From positions 3,264,312 through 3,328,311 of the forward strand of contig JAJEKV010000065.1 of NCBI GenBank assembly GCA_021234155.1: 64,000 nt of DNA, written 5' to 3'. Both the position numbers and the translations under genes were made by a program. Below, in pieces: positions 23,620 through 33,699 of this stretch; within the stretch, counting starts at the first letter, position 1, and each line of letters starts with the position of its first letter. Source of the DNA: Isoetes taiwanensis. Its lineage: Eukaryota; Streptophyta; Lycopodiopsida; Isoetales; Isoetaceae. The notes under the pieces are model-generated. The model saw nothing but the letters and a program-made list of their open reading frames with translations. It did no database searches and had not been told where the DNA came from.

Positions 23620-23940
23620 ATGCATCTGGTACTTTTGAACATATGCGGCAATCATTATGTTCCATGAAACTTCGTTCGGTCTATATAGAGTTACAAATAA
23701 TTGCTCTGCATCAAAAAGACTTCTACATTTATGGTACATTTCAATGAGGTGGTTCCCTATCATATCCTTTCAAAATCCACTACTAATGACATATGCGTAA
23801 ATCCCTTTACCTTCTACGAAATGATTTGCATTGCTGTAAAATTTTAGAACCGAGCTTAATTAAGATCAATAGATGCCTCTATAATCAAATCGATTGCTTC
23901 CAAGAACCTTTCTTGAGCATATAGATTGTTTAAATCTGCC
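23620..23940 (-). pseudogene. PPR (PLS-type) protein fragment inside the LTR element
   Basis: On the minus strand, LYAQERFLEAIDLI is followed by VEGKGIYAYVISSGF, an in-frame TGA, then KDMIGNHLIEMYHKC and RPNEVSWNIMIAAYVQ. These are the recurring phrases of plant organelle RNA-editing PPR proteins, in correct order. Several stops show it is dead. It covers roughly two to three repeats of a protein that normally has ten or more. Host PPR sequence within an LTR element implies capture or insertion. Confidence 0.75.
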
Positions 23941-24669
23941 AGAATTCAGGCTTTAGCCTCTTCTTTAGAAGATAACAACAATCTCTTCAAACCTATTCTA
24001 GAACTAACTAATCTTTTCTAGCTTCAAGGCAACTGCTACTCCATAGAGTGCCATGTTGGCATTGAAGCCCAACAAAAAGCTCCGAAGAAATAGAAACTTT
24101 GCAGATCCCCCCAACGGTTGGCCATCCCAAAACCATTCCAAAACCAGATGATACAAGCGCTTTTTGCATCCATGGGAAACAACTGTCACTCCAATTTCAG
24201 TCCAAACAATGAATGCAAAATAGAAGGGACCCGATTTCCACAATTCATGCATCCCATCAAAATCTCTACCTTTCTTTTAGTATCCGGCCTCTATTTTCAC
24301 CCCTCCGGCGGTTGTCAAGGCTTTTCATCGTTTAATCCAACTAAGCCAAATGAATTCAATCTCCAACCCACATTCCATCTCTATAACTTGAAATTTTTCT
24401 CTAACTACCTTTCTTTTTAGATATCCGGAGATCTTTCTATATTCTATTTTTTAATCATTCGATTGTCAAAACTCCAAAAATATGGTTTGCCCTTTTTATA
24501 TCTGGCAAAAAGATGGCCCAAGGTTGGAAAGATCTCAATGAGATCTTCAAAAAACTCATTTGGACTTTTCTAACTATTGACAATGTGATCTTTATTATTT
24601 TTTTGTTAAGGCTACTCCCTAACATAACATTATTATCAAAAATCCCTAATGTGGTTACCACCTTTTTTG

Positions 24670-25430
24670 TTAAGGCTTTCCCCTAATTGGTTCATGATTG
24701 GTTACCACCTTTTGTGGCTTTCATTGGTTCATGATTACTTCGTGTTTATTTTCATGTACTCTCATGATTTTTCCGCGTTGGCTCTTTGTTACCACCTACT
24801 CATGGCTTTTGTGTCTATCAGCGGGTGCACCACGGACTACCTCGATCGTCGGATCTGTCCATCCCTACGACCTAGATGGTATTATTTGGGGCCTCGAGGT
24901 GCTTCTGTTTTTAGATTATAGTCATTTATATGATTGGGGAACCTATGATTTTGAAATATGGAATACGAGGGTTCACCTAAGGTTTTGAAATATGAAATCT
25001 TTTGGGACTCATCTCTATCTGAGAGTTTAAGCCCTAAGGTTTTAGATGAGATATGGAGACTCGAACCTCCACCAAAATAATTCAATATCCTGTTATGAAT
25101 GCTTCAACCAATGCAACCAGCAAACTAACGTGCTTTTTTTCTCGATTGTATCTATGTTTTAAGGATATAGTCTATGGTCGCAGGGATAGTGATTTATGCA
25201 TCTATATTAAACCCCCATGGAACTCCCTGTTATTGTGCGACATATTTGTGTCTACCACCTACTCGTTGTTTTCACATACTAGTGGTTGCCACCTACTCGT
25301 GGACCACTCGTTCTTGGTTACCACCTACTCAACTCGAGGTCCCCACCTACTCATGGGTCTCTTTCTGTTGTGATTACCACCTACTTGTGGGTCACATTAA
25401 CTCATGATTGCCATCTACTCGTGGATCGCT
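24670..25430. repeat. Degenerate array of CCACCTACTC-type motifs
   Basis: Variants of TTACCACCTACTCGTGG recur: CCACCTACTC at about 24793, 25256, 25289, 25320 and 25346, and near-variants at 25378 (CCACCTACTTGTGG), 25411 (CCATCTACTCGTGG) and 24666/24705 (TTACCACCTTTTG). Spacing is irregular, mostly about 30-35 bp in the 3' part. The full motif is a CCAC...GTGG inverted pair. Confidence 0.65.
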
Positions 25431-25767
25431 AAATCAATAGTATCCAGTTTGAAGTTTGCTCTCAAGTATGACTTTGTTCTTAGAATTCTCAAAACATTGG
25501 TTCTTTTTTCTCGTATCATTTCATAAGTCCCATGCATCTAATTCCCTAGGTTGCTCTGCATGTGTATCTGCAAAACTATCTCATGTCATGAGTAACTTAA
25601 GGATTAATATGGTTAAAACGCGAGAAACCATTCAAACTAGAATCTTTTTCTTTTCGTTGCTTTTTTGGATTCCAACATCCTTCAAAACTCTTAAACTATT
25701 TCATGATCATGCCAGAGATCATGACAATGCTTCCACTATCCATAGTTCCAAAGAAAATCAAAACCGT

Positions 25768-25779
25768 GCTCTGATACCA
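25768..25779 (-). promoter_or_regulatory. Primer-binding site (tRNA-Met type) of the LTR element
   Basis: GCTCTGATACCA on the plus strand is the reverse complement of TGGTATCAGAGC, the standard plant primer-binding site matching the initiator-methionine tRNA 3' end. Its orientation and position beside the LTR at 25793 agree with a minus-strand element. Confidence 0.85.
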
Positions 25780-25792
25780 ATTAATACGATCT

Positions 25793-26067
25793 TCCCTGGG
25801 CACCCGAATAAATATAAAAACTTCACACAAATTAGTAGCTAAAGCCTTAATCAAAAGAGCTCTCCACCCAACCAGACCACTCAACTAGCAATATCAGGCT
25901 AGATCATAATATCTGACAATAAGCATCCACTTATAGCTCCTCCCTCGAGCTAGCAGTTTTTAATATGAAACACCAAGAGTTAGGCTTAGAGATAGTAATA
26001 AGTTATTGAACAAGATCAACAGGAGCTCTAGGAAAAAAAGATTGGCTTTCTTATCGAATTTAAGAAT
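25793..26067 (-). repeat. 5' LTR remnant of the minus-strand LTR element
   Basis: This matches the inner half of the LTR at 22590-23154, with a deletion of about 16 bp in one place. Similarity stops abruptly near 26067, so the promoter half of this LTR is missing and the element could not be expressed from it. Confidence 0.75.
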
Positions 26068-27234
26068 GAGAATAACAAGTGCTGGTATTGGCAAGAGCAA
26101 GGCTTATTGGCAGTTGAGCACTTCTGCATGTTCTGTTGCAAATGTCTAGAAGATTTTGTGATTGTTTGTCTAACGATTAGTAGGGCTCGTACTCCCCTTT
26201 TCCAGCAAGGGATGGCTTGTGTATTGTTAGTCAGCATGAATGGGGCAGTTCAGGAGCCATTGACTTCTAATGGGCAGGAGACCATACAAATGTTATTATC
26301 TTGATCTTGCAGGAAGACAAGGCCTGCATGGCTAGAAGCAAATGGGCCTTACATGGTTTAGGATTCTAGTGACGGTATCCTTTAATGGTTCACTTGGTGA
26401 GAAGAAGGTTGAGTGCCTCATATAGTGGAGCACTTCCCATAATAATGATACATTGGATCATTATTATCTTCAGTGGGGAGCGTAAAGAGGATCCTGTCTC
26501 TAGTTCGGCGAAAGACCAACACACTTAGCTGCTTCTTTTCTTGCCGCTGGTAGTCTCAAGTCTGATTTCTTCTTTCTGTTTGAAGCTTTGATGCATTTGA
26601 GGTATGTGGAAAGACAAGAGCTTTGATCCCATAGTATCTGTTTGGAGAAGAGTTCGGGTAGCTCTTGTTCAATAGCTGGATCTAATTGTGTCATTATGGT
26701 CTAGGAAATTAGTAGTATCCTATGGAGAAGAAGTTGAGAGAGGCTGTAAGAGTACTAGGTCCAGAGTCTAGACTGCTATTCATGGATTAGAGAAGTGGTG
26801 GTAGATTTACTCAATTGTGGGTATATAAATGTTCTTATCTTTTGAATTACTTTTTCTAACGTGGCATTATAACTTCTGTATAAACAATTAAGCAATGGCT
26901 AGCTTTAACAAGATTAACAAAGGTTGTGATTGCCCAACTTAAGACCAGTTTGCCCTACTTTTTCCCATGTTTGCCTATCTAGCATTAAATTTGTAACCAA
27001 TAGGTTGTAATCTAGTGTTAATTTTATGCTCCTTTTCACTAAGAACTCAAGAAGTTATTGATGTGCTTTGCAGATCTACACCAGTTATTTGAAGTCATAT
27101 AAGGTTTGCCTTGAGTAACGTAAAGTTTAGGTAAGAGCAATTCTGCACCCAGAGCCAAGCAGACGATGGCACGAGGACAACCTTCTAAACCTAAATGAAA
27201 CTAATTTCGTGCTTCATTTTTTTTACGGGATTTA

Positions 27235-27445
27235 CAGGTTTGGTAGTTTTTACCTTCGAATCTCGGGAGACTTTCGGTTTACAGCCCCCCATTCGGAAAA
27301 CACCACGAAAAATTGCGGATGAAGAAAAAGCGGAAAAAAAATGGATAAAAAGCATCGGGAAGTGTTCAAAACATGAAAAAATTTGCAGGAAAAGCTTTTT
27401 TTTTTTGGGAGGGGGGCTGTAAAAATAAAAACTACCCGAATCTCG
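27235..27445. mobile_element. Possible foldback element (TTTACAGCCCCCC inverted pair)
   Basis: TTTACAGCCCCCC at 27278 is mirrored by GGGGGGCTGTAAA at 27411-27423. Outward of these, GGTAGTTTTTA on the left matches the complement of TAAAAACTACC on the right. The arms are uneven, with about 25 bp extra in the left arm. No clear target duplication was found. Confidence 0.45.
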
Positions 27446-28085
27446 AGCTTTTACCCCGGGTTCTTCACTTTTACCTCAAAAATTCATAAAATTGCTCCTA
27501 CCACAAACTTGTGTTTCAATAATTTCACACCACTTGCAATTACTGTTGTGTGAGATATGCCTCCTCGCTCGCACATCTTAGAGCAAAGTTGCAAGTAGAA
27601 GGAAATTCTTGTAAACAAAATGGCATGATCCATCATTAAGTTGACACAAATAATGTCCAAAGTTACAAACGTTACCTTGAAAAATACCAGAACCAAAAAG
27701 AAATTATTATATTAAGGATCACATCAATCAGTTCTTTGTTGCCTACCATACTCAAACCATGTCAATTTTCAGACACAAGAAGAATCATATGTAGCAAGGT
27801 ATTTCTAAGGTTGATGGCGAGGGGTAACCATACTGGTGTTTAAAGATGGTATGGCAGAATCCAGCTGTAAATTAACTGGGATGGAAAAGTCATCATCAGC
27901 ATTAGGTATCAAGATTCCAGAGAAATCCAGGCTGATGATGAATATTGAAGAATTTGGAGAGCAAAACCATTGTGCAAAAGCAACCCACTTTAGAGCTTAA
28001 GAGCATGGAAAACATAACTGTGAACTTTGTGTTGCTAAAATGCACATAAATGCTTCTTCCTGAACAAAATTTTATGTTCAATATG

Positions 28086-28186
28086 GCATAGTACACTCTT
28101 GTACAGAAGCAGCTCACTATCTAGTGCCAACAGCCGCATAGTACTGCCCTTGTACAGAAGCAGCTATACTATCTTGTGCCAACACA
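28086..28186. repeat. Tandem duplication, 50-bp unit, two copies
   Basis: GCATAGTACACTCTTGTACA at 28086 and GCATAGTACTGCCCTTGTACA at 28136 both run on to GAAGCAGCT, ACTATCT and GTGCCAACA. It lies about 500 bp beyond the 3' end of the phosphatase gene. Confidence 0.88.
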
Positions 28187-28685
28187 GTGGAGCTACGTAA
28201 CAATTTGTTAAGCATGATACCATGCTAAACGGATTAAAACTTGATGCAACACCATATCAGCTAGAAATATTGAGAATATCATATGCGTTGCATCTCAAAA
28301 GTGAGGCTTTACTCCACATGCTATCCAGCAAAAGATATGATACATCAATATTTGGACAGGCATAAAATATTGTGAAATCCTTTGGGGTTCACAATACTGT
28401 GATGCCTGAAGAATTACCAGTGTACAAAATAGCCAAGGTTGCCCAGTTTTTGCAGTCTTGACAAGGTGCCTTAAAAACAAGCTAGTTGCAGCTCTCACTT
28501 CGCACTTTGCTGCAGATACGACAAAATTGCATGCTCCCATATTCTGGAACTAATAAACAAAGAAGTTACCAAAGTTTGGTCCAACTCAATCCTTCAAAAT
28601 AACTTTCAATCAAAACTAACCTTCATATTAGACCATCTTCAACTTCAAAATTAAAGACAGCTGTCATATGACTGTACAGGTCTTG

Positions 28686-31254
28686 TCAATGATTGACAAA
28701 CAGACTCCAAAATTCAACTGGCTCAAGGCCTTCCTTCACAACCTATATGAAAGCAAATAATGAGGGCTTGCCAAACTCTAATCTTTGATAAATACAATAA
28801 AGCTAAGAAGACTTACCTTTACAGTTATACATTCTTGTGACTCGGCCCTTTCCACAGTGTGCTCCCAGGCACGCCCATCCTGGGAATCGCACAAATCTGA
28901 CCCGTTTCTTAAGTTATCTAAGCTTACATAACTTTCCGTCCTTTCCCCAACCACAAGTAAGTACATGCTTCTAATGTCTTCATTGTTTCGTCGGTGCTGC
29001 ACGGATTAATGAAGATAAAAGCTGATCGAGAATCAAGGTCATCCATATCAAACATAAGAATCTCCTCCATCCTTGGCCACTTGTACATTCTTGGCACCTT
29101 CTTTTTCCTCCCTTCTGGTTCTTTTGCTGATATATTTTTTGTAAGTAATCTTGCTGCACAAACCATAACATCAACAAATTTTGAACTCATTTGGCTTAAG
29201 CTGTTGCTATATGCCTGTCCAATACTAGACAGACCTTGTAATTTTCTTGCTGGAATAGGTGGTTCAGGCAGCGTGGATGACAGATCAGTGGAGTCCCTAT
29301 TACTATTTGATCTTTGCACTTCCGCAAAGTACTCTGGGCTAGGCGAGCTTGAAGAAGGACAATCTGATAAAGCTGGAAGATAAAGAGGGGATACACTACT
29401 TTTCCGCATTGCCAAAGTAGGAGGACAATTTTTTGCAGCCATATGTTTATGCAGGCTTGAACTCAAGAGAGTATTGGTCCTCAAAGAAGAAATAGTGGGA
29501 GAATCTGAAAGGGAAGGTGATAGGCTTGGAGAAGAACAAGGTGATGGCGTATCCGATCCAGAAAACTGATCAGGAGATGGCCAATTTGAAATGGACGAAG
29601 GACTACAAGAAACTTGCTCTGTATTATCAGTCATAGAATCGCAGGACAATCGAGCACATGGGGAATCAATTATATCTATATCTCTGGACCCTCCACTTAA
29701 CATCTCTTCAGCCATCTGCACCTTCGCACTTTCCTTAATAGAGCCAGAAAGTACCTTCCGACGAAGCCAAGTCCATCCACTATCTCTTGCTGGAACGCGA
29801 GTCACAGCGCCGGATGGTGGAACGACTCCACCTTCCAATGCCCTACTGTAAAGCTCAAAATCTGCATCATAAGCTGAAACTTGCTTTATTTTGGACTTAA
29901 TAGATGATAACATCCAGACATCCTTATGAACCATGCCTTTTTCTGATCCTTGTTCCAATATGCTGCTTTCACTGCCTTGAGGAAGCTCCTTTTTCTCTGT
30001 TTTAACATTACCCCCCTGCCATTGTGTTTGCCCAGAACCTGAACACTTGCTAAGGACGTCCCAAAACTCAGGTGACTCTTCTCCCTCCACAATGCACAAT
30101 ATAGGTCCTTGAGCCCTTTCATAATGCACAAATTGTCCAGCAGCTGCTTTTGCTGCTCTTGCAATGCCTGACTCACATATTTTACCAATCCACACATATA
30201 TTGCATTTGGAACATGCACAACATATGCACCACGAGAATCTAGAGAAGCAATCCCTGGATTATTGACTGTTTTTGGCACAAGGTGCAAGGGATCATAGGG
30301 TGAATGAGGTGCCATGCGATACATCCGGACTACTGAATTAGGGCTTACAGGAGATGCATGGACACGTTTTTGTGCCTGCAGCAATTGGCATGCAAAGCCC
30401 ATGTTAGGATTGGTGACACCTCTTGCAGCCTTGACATCCTGAAAAGCATCCTCAAAGCTGCGCCCTTCCCTCCACATCAGGTATGCAATCACCAGCGATG
30501 TCGATCTTGAGACCCCTTGACAACAGTGCACAAACACACGTCCATTCATTTCCTTTACTTCCTCGAAGTAATCAAAAACATCATACAAAATACTAGTGAT
30601 ATCTTCAGATGGGCTGTCTTGCAGCCATAACGTTTTGTACTTAAAATCTTCTTTAAAATATTCTGGACATATAAATCCTACGCAATTAAGGACGTGGGTT
30701 ATGCCATTTGATTTTAGGGTTTCAATATTTCTTGCCACTGCATCGCTGCCAAGGTAGATATGCTCTGCAACCCTGGAGCACTCTTTATCAAAGAAAGCAA
30801 ATTTGTCCCTCTTCATTTGCATCTCTGTTGGTTCAGACGCATTCCTGGAGCGCTGAACCACTGCAAGATCAAGCTTGATTTCTAAACCATTTTTCATACG
30901 GTTAATGCTCCGAGGAGTAGAGGGACTCCACTCCCTTGGATCATCTATGCTGGATCTAGGAACGGGCTGCAGAGGCGGTAACAATGGTCTACTTCTGTTG
31001 CTCTGTGATCTTGGAGTAACAGGGAAGGAAATACCTTCAGAGGCGGATTTTTCATCGGTATATGGTTGAAGGTATGACCTTCAAGTATGAAGTCTTGGAC
31101 TAGATGGAGCTGAATGAGAACACCATGAAGCTGACCTCCAAAACCGTTTGTTTTTGCTTTGAGCATTGGCTTCTTCCATTTCATCACCACCACAGTCATC
31201 TTTCTTCTGCTCTGAATCCTTTGCATTTTCTTCAGACCTATTTTCCTCTGCCAT
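28686..31254 (-). pseudogene. MKP1: MKP1-like MAP-kinase phosphatase, two apparent lesions
   Basis: Plant MKP1 removes phosphates from activated MAP kinases (MPK3/MPK6 in Arabidopsis) in stress signalling. From the ATG at 31254 the order is: acidic N-terminus and conserved FWRSASW (31141-31120); in-frame TGA at 31083-31081; TPRS and LLPPLQP (about 31015-30970); dual-specificity phosphatase domain with WLQDSPSED and the HCCQGVSR active site, its Cys codon at 30525; MAPHSPYDPLHLVPK; a gelsolin-like region (about 30260-30040); a long Ser/Pro-rich stretch; and a second gelsolin-like strand ending TYLWLGK (about 28950). The frame then shifts by one base to continue ESYVSLDN through ECITVK. A GTAAGT donor at 28816 and AG acceptor at 28743 define a 74-nt intron, and the last exon ends FWSLFVNH-stop. 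The retained intron argues against a processed copy. The phosphatase domain itself is intact. A functional gene with assembly errors remains possible. The first ATG after the TGA is at 30897. The frame is also open 5' of 31254, with VGRK recalling the usual MVGR start. Confidence 0.85.
28743..28816 (-). other. Intron of the MKP1-like gene
   Basis: Minus-strand exon end GTAAAG|GTAAGT at 28817/28816 and exon start CATATAG|GTTGTG at 28743/28742 join ECITVK to VVKEGLEPVEFW in phase 0. This matches the C-terminus expected for the family. The length is 74 nt. Confidence 0.8.
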
Positions 31255-31299
31255 CTCTGGATCCAGTTTTCTACCAACAAACTTCTTAAAAGCATTCTA

Positions 31300-32640
31300 A
31301 TGCGGGATTTGCAGCAATTATCGTACATGCAAAAGGCGCCATTTGTTAGATCTTAATACCAAGCTTAGTGCTTTCCGAGCTTTCAATGAAAGGAACCAGC
31401 ATTCAGAACTCAAAATGGTAAGAAGCCTTCATAACAAAGACCCAGGTTTCTTCACTGCCCTAAAACAACTTCTGACAAGTAAACACACTCTTACCAGATG
31501 AGGTCGGATGAGCAGAAAAGCCAACTAAGTTTGACTCATTCAGAAAGCGTGCCTCCATAACCAAAAACCCAAAACAACGCCTGATTCCGCTGGCCCACCT
31601 TCGCAAATCAAACACATACTCAACCGGATTGGGCCATTATAGGGCACCATTGCAGGCAATATTAAGCTCGATCGAAAGCCCGAAGGTTGGAGGCGTCAGA
31701 TATCGAGGCAAATAGGGCGAAGGAGGGCAGATCCGTGCCAAACAGCCTACCGGCAGTAACGGCGGCGGCCCCGGGCTTGCTCCAGTCCAGAGGTTCCAGT
31801 CTCAGTCAAAAGTTGGCGTAACAGGATGGCGAATGGTGAGCTGCAGTTAAGGGTTAGTTAAGGTACTTTTCAAATGTAGCGGGTGGGATAGTCAAATATG
31901 GAGTCTTTTGTCTTTTGTTTATTGTGGTGCTTGCTAGGGTTTGCCTTTGCCAACTTGTTAGGATGTCAATGTCTTTCTAATTTCTTCCATAACTTAACAT
32001 TTATTGACCTATCTACTATTGCCATAATTTTCCATTGACCATTGAAGTTGTTCTTCTCTAGCATACTTCCACTGCCTGGCTCTAGCGCCTAGGCCACCGC
32101 CGACCTCACGTAGTCAGTCCAGCACAACACCAAGCAACAGGCAGAAGCCCCACAAAGCTTCCACAAGCATCAAATAGCCACAAAATTAATAGCAAGTTAG
32201 TTCGACCTAGGGCACAGTGGCATCTCGGCAGCAGTTTGGCATCAAGCTGCAAGCTTCAGACGGCAACCTTGGCATCGACATTCGATGGAAGGGTTTTGAC
32301 TACTTTTTGCATCAGGATAATTTGGCATGGGGGGTCCAGCATCGGCTTACCTGCATCAATATCCAGAACTCATCCTGCCCATACACACTTTTTTCCTTCA
32401 TCATGGCTGCATCCGCTTCAGTTCAGCGGCTCTAAGGCAAGATTTCTACATTATAGTTATAAGGAGTGGGGTTTTCGCCTCAGAACAGTACTTCACAGCA
32501 GGCAGATCCAGAGCATACACATATAGCTCACAGATGCCGCATAGTGGGCAGCTTGGCCTTAGTTTGGCCTCATCCAATCGAGTTTGTCAAGCACGATCTC
32601 CATCTGCAACATCCCCATCTGCAACCAGATATTGCAAAAC
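31300..32640. other. 5' flank of the MKP1-like gene; no other gene seen
   Basis: 31680-31830 is locally GC-rich (GGCGGCGGCCCCGGG) and could hold promoter or 5' UTR for the minus-strand phosphatase. No TATA box is obvious. The remainder has short overlapping open frames without motifs. Confidence 0.4.
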
Positions 32641-32653
32641 AGAGTCAACATTG

Positions 32654-33077
32654 GACCGCCGTATTTAGAGTCCGGGATGTGGTATTTCCGGATTTTTTTG
32701 TGGTATTTCCGGCCACCCATGATCAGTCACTGTACACTTCACAGTTTTAGCCTAGAACCAACTGTTTTGGGCATTTTTTGATCAATCCGGCTCTATCTGA
32801 GCTCAAATCGCTTCCTCTCTTCATCAAACTAACGCAAAAGAGGCGCAAGGGCTTTGAGGCTTTTGAAGCGCCTCAAAGTGCCGGGAGGTAAGAATGATCG
32901 ACCAAAGATCTCAGCTCCAGCTGGCTAAGGGTTTGGTTTTTGGCCAGAAATACCACCTTTTGGCCATAAATACCACTCTTTTTGGCCGAAAATACCACCT
33001 GGCTGATAATGGATGTCCAGAAATACCACCAAAAAAGTCCGGAAATACCACATCTCGGACTCTAAATACGGATGTCC
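32654..33077. mobile_element. MULE-like MITE with 10-bp target duplication
   Basis: GTCAACATTG flanks both sides exactly (32644-32653 and 33078-33087). The element starts GGACCGCCGTATTTAGAGTCC, and the reverse complement of its right end is GGACATCCGTATTTAGAGTCC. The two arms stay similar for about 65 bp. Long terminal inverted repeats with a 9-11 bp duplication are typical of Mutator-like elements. There is no transposase ORF. The motif AAATACCAC or its complement occurs at least seven times. Confidence 0.85.
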
Positions 33078-33697
33078 GTCAACATTGCCATAATTTTCAA
33101 GACCTTTCCTATTAGAAAGTGGCTTGAGCATTTTGCTCCAATCCCTGGCACATGAGAACCTTTAGATCGATTTCTTTGCACCGAGAATAAGTGCCCCTGG
33201 GTTACCTCTGCGGATCGGGAGTTTCTTCGGACTTGGTAAGATCGTCCTTTGCAGGTCCAACCATTTTGTTAAAAGATAAGCTCCTGCTTCAATCTCTAAA
33301 TCCTGGATTCTACCATCTTGGAAGGATGGTCCGCAACCATCTACTCCACCTGAAGACAAAATTATGTACTAATATGTCCGGGTCAACATTGCCATAATTT
33401 TCAAGACCTTTCCTATTAGAAAGCACAGCTTACTAAGGTAGCATTTTGCTCCAATCCCTGGCACATGAGAACCTTTAGATCGATTTCTTTGCACTTCAGC
33501 AACAAGTGCCCCCAAGGTTACCTCTGTCAGATCAGGAGTTTCTTCTCAGAACTTGGTAAGATGCGTCCTTTGCAGGTCCAACCATTTTGCTAAAAGATAA
33601 GCTCCTGCTTCAATCTCTAAATCTGCGTTATTCTACCATCTTGGAAGCAGGTGGTCCGCAACCATCTACTCCACCCAGCACAAAATTATGTACTAAT
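33078..33697. repeat. 304-bp tandem duplication, two units
   Basis: Units start at GTCAACATTGCCATAATTTT (33078 and 33382) and end near ACAAAATTATGTACTAAT. Stretches of 40-58 bp are identical between units, separated by tight clusters of substitutions with length change. The MULE-like MITE inserted exactly at the start of unit 1. Confidence 0.9.
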
Positions 33698-33699
33698 GT

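Larger units (their letters stand above)
23155..25767 (-). mobile_element. Interior of a non-autonomous LTR retroelement
   Basis: This lies between the two LTR copies and is bounded by a tRNA-Met-type primer-binding site on its upstream side. I see no gag, protease, reverse transcriptase or integrase motif, so the element resembles a LARD-type non-autonomous unit or a gutted copy. It contains a PPR fragment at 23620-23940 and a degenerate array built on CCACCTACTC at 24670-25430. Confidence 0.6.

Noticed and set aside
28994-29383. 129-codon plus-strand frame opposite the phosphatase
   Set aside because: It is a shadow of the minus-strand MKP1 Ser/Pro-rich region, with no independent evidence.
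31079-31135. 57-nt intron removing the TGA of the MKP1-like gene
   Set aside because: GT and AG are present and the length is a multiple of three, but the span is below usual plant intron size and would delete the conserved SASW residues. Kept only as an alternative.
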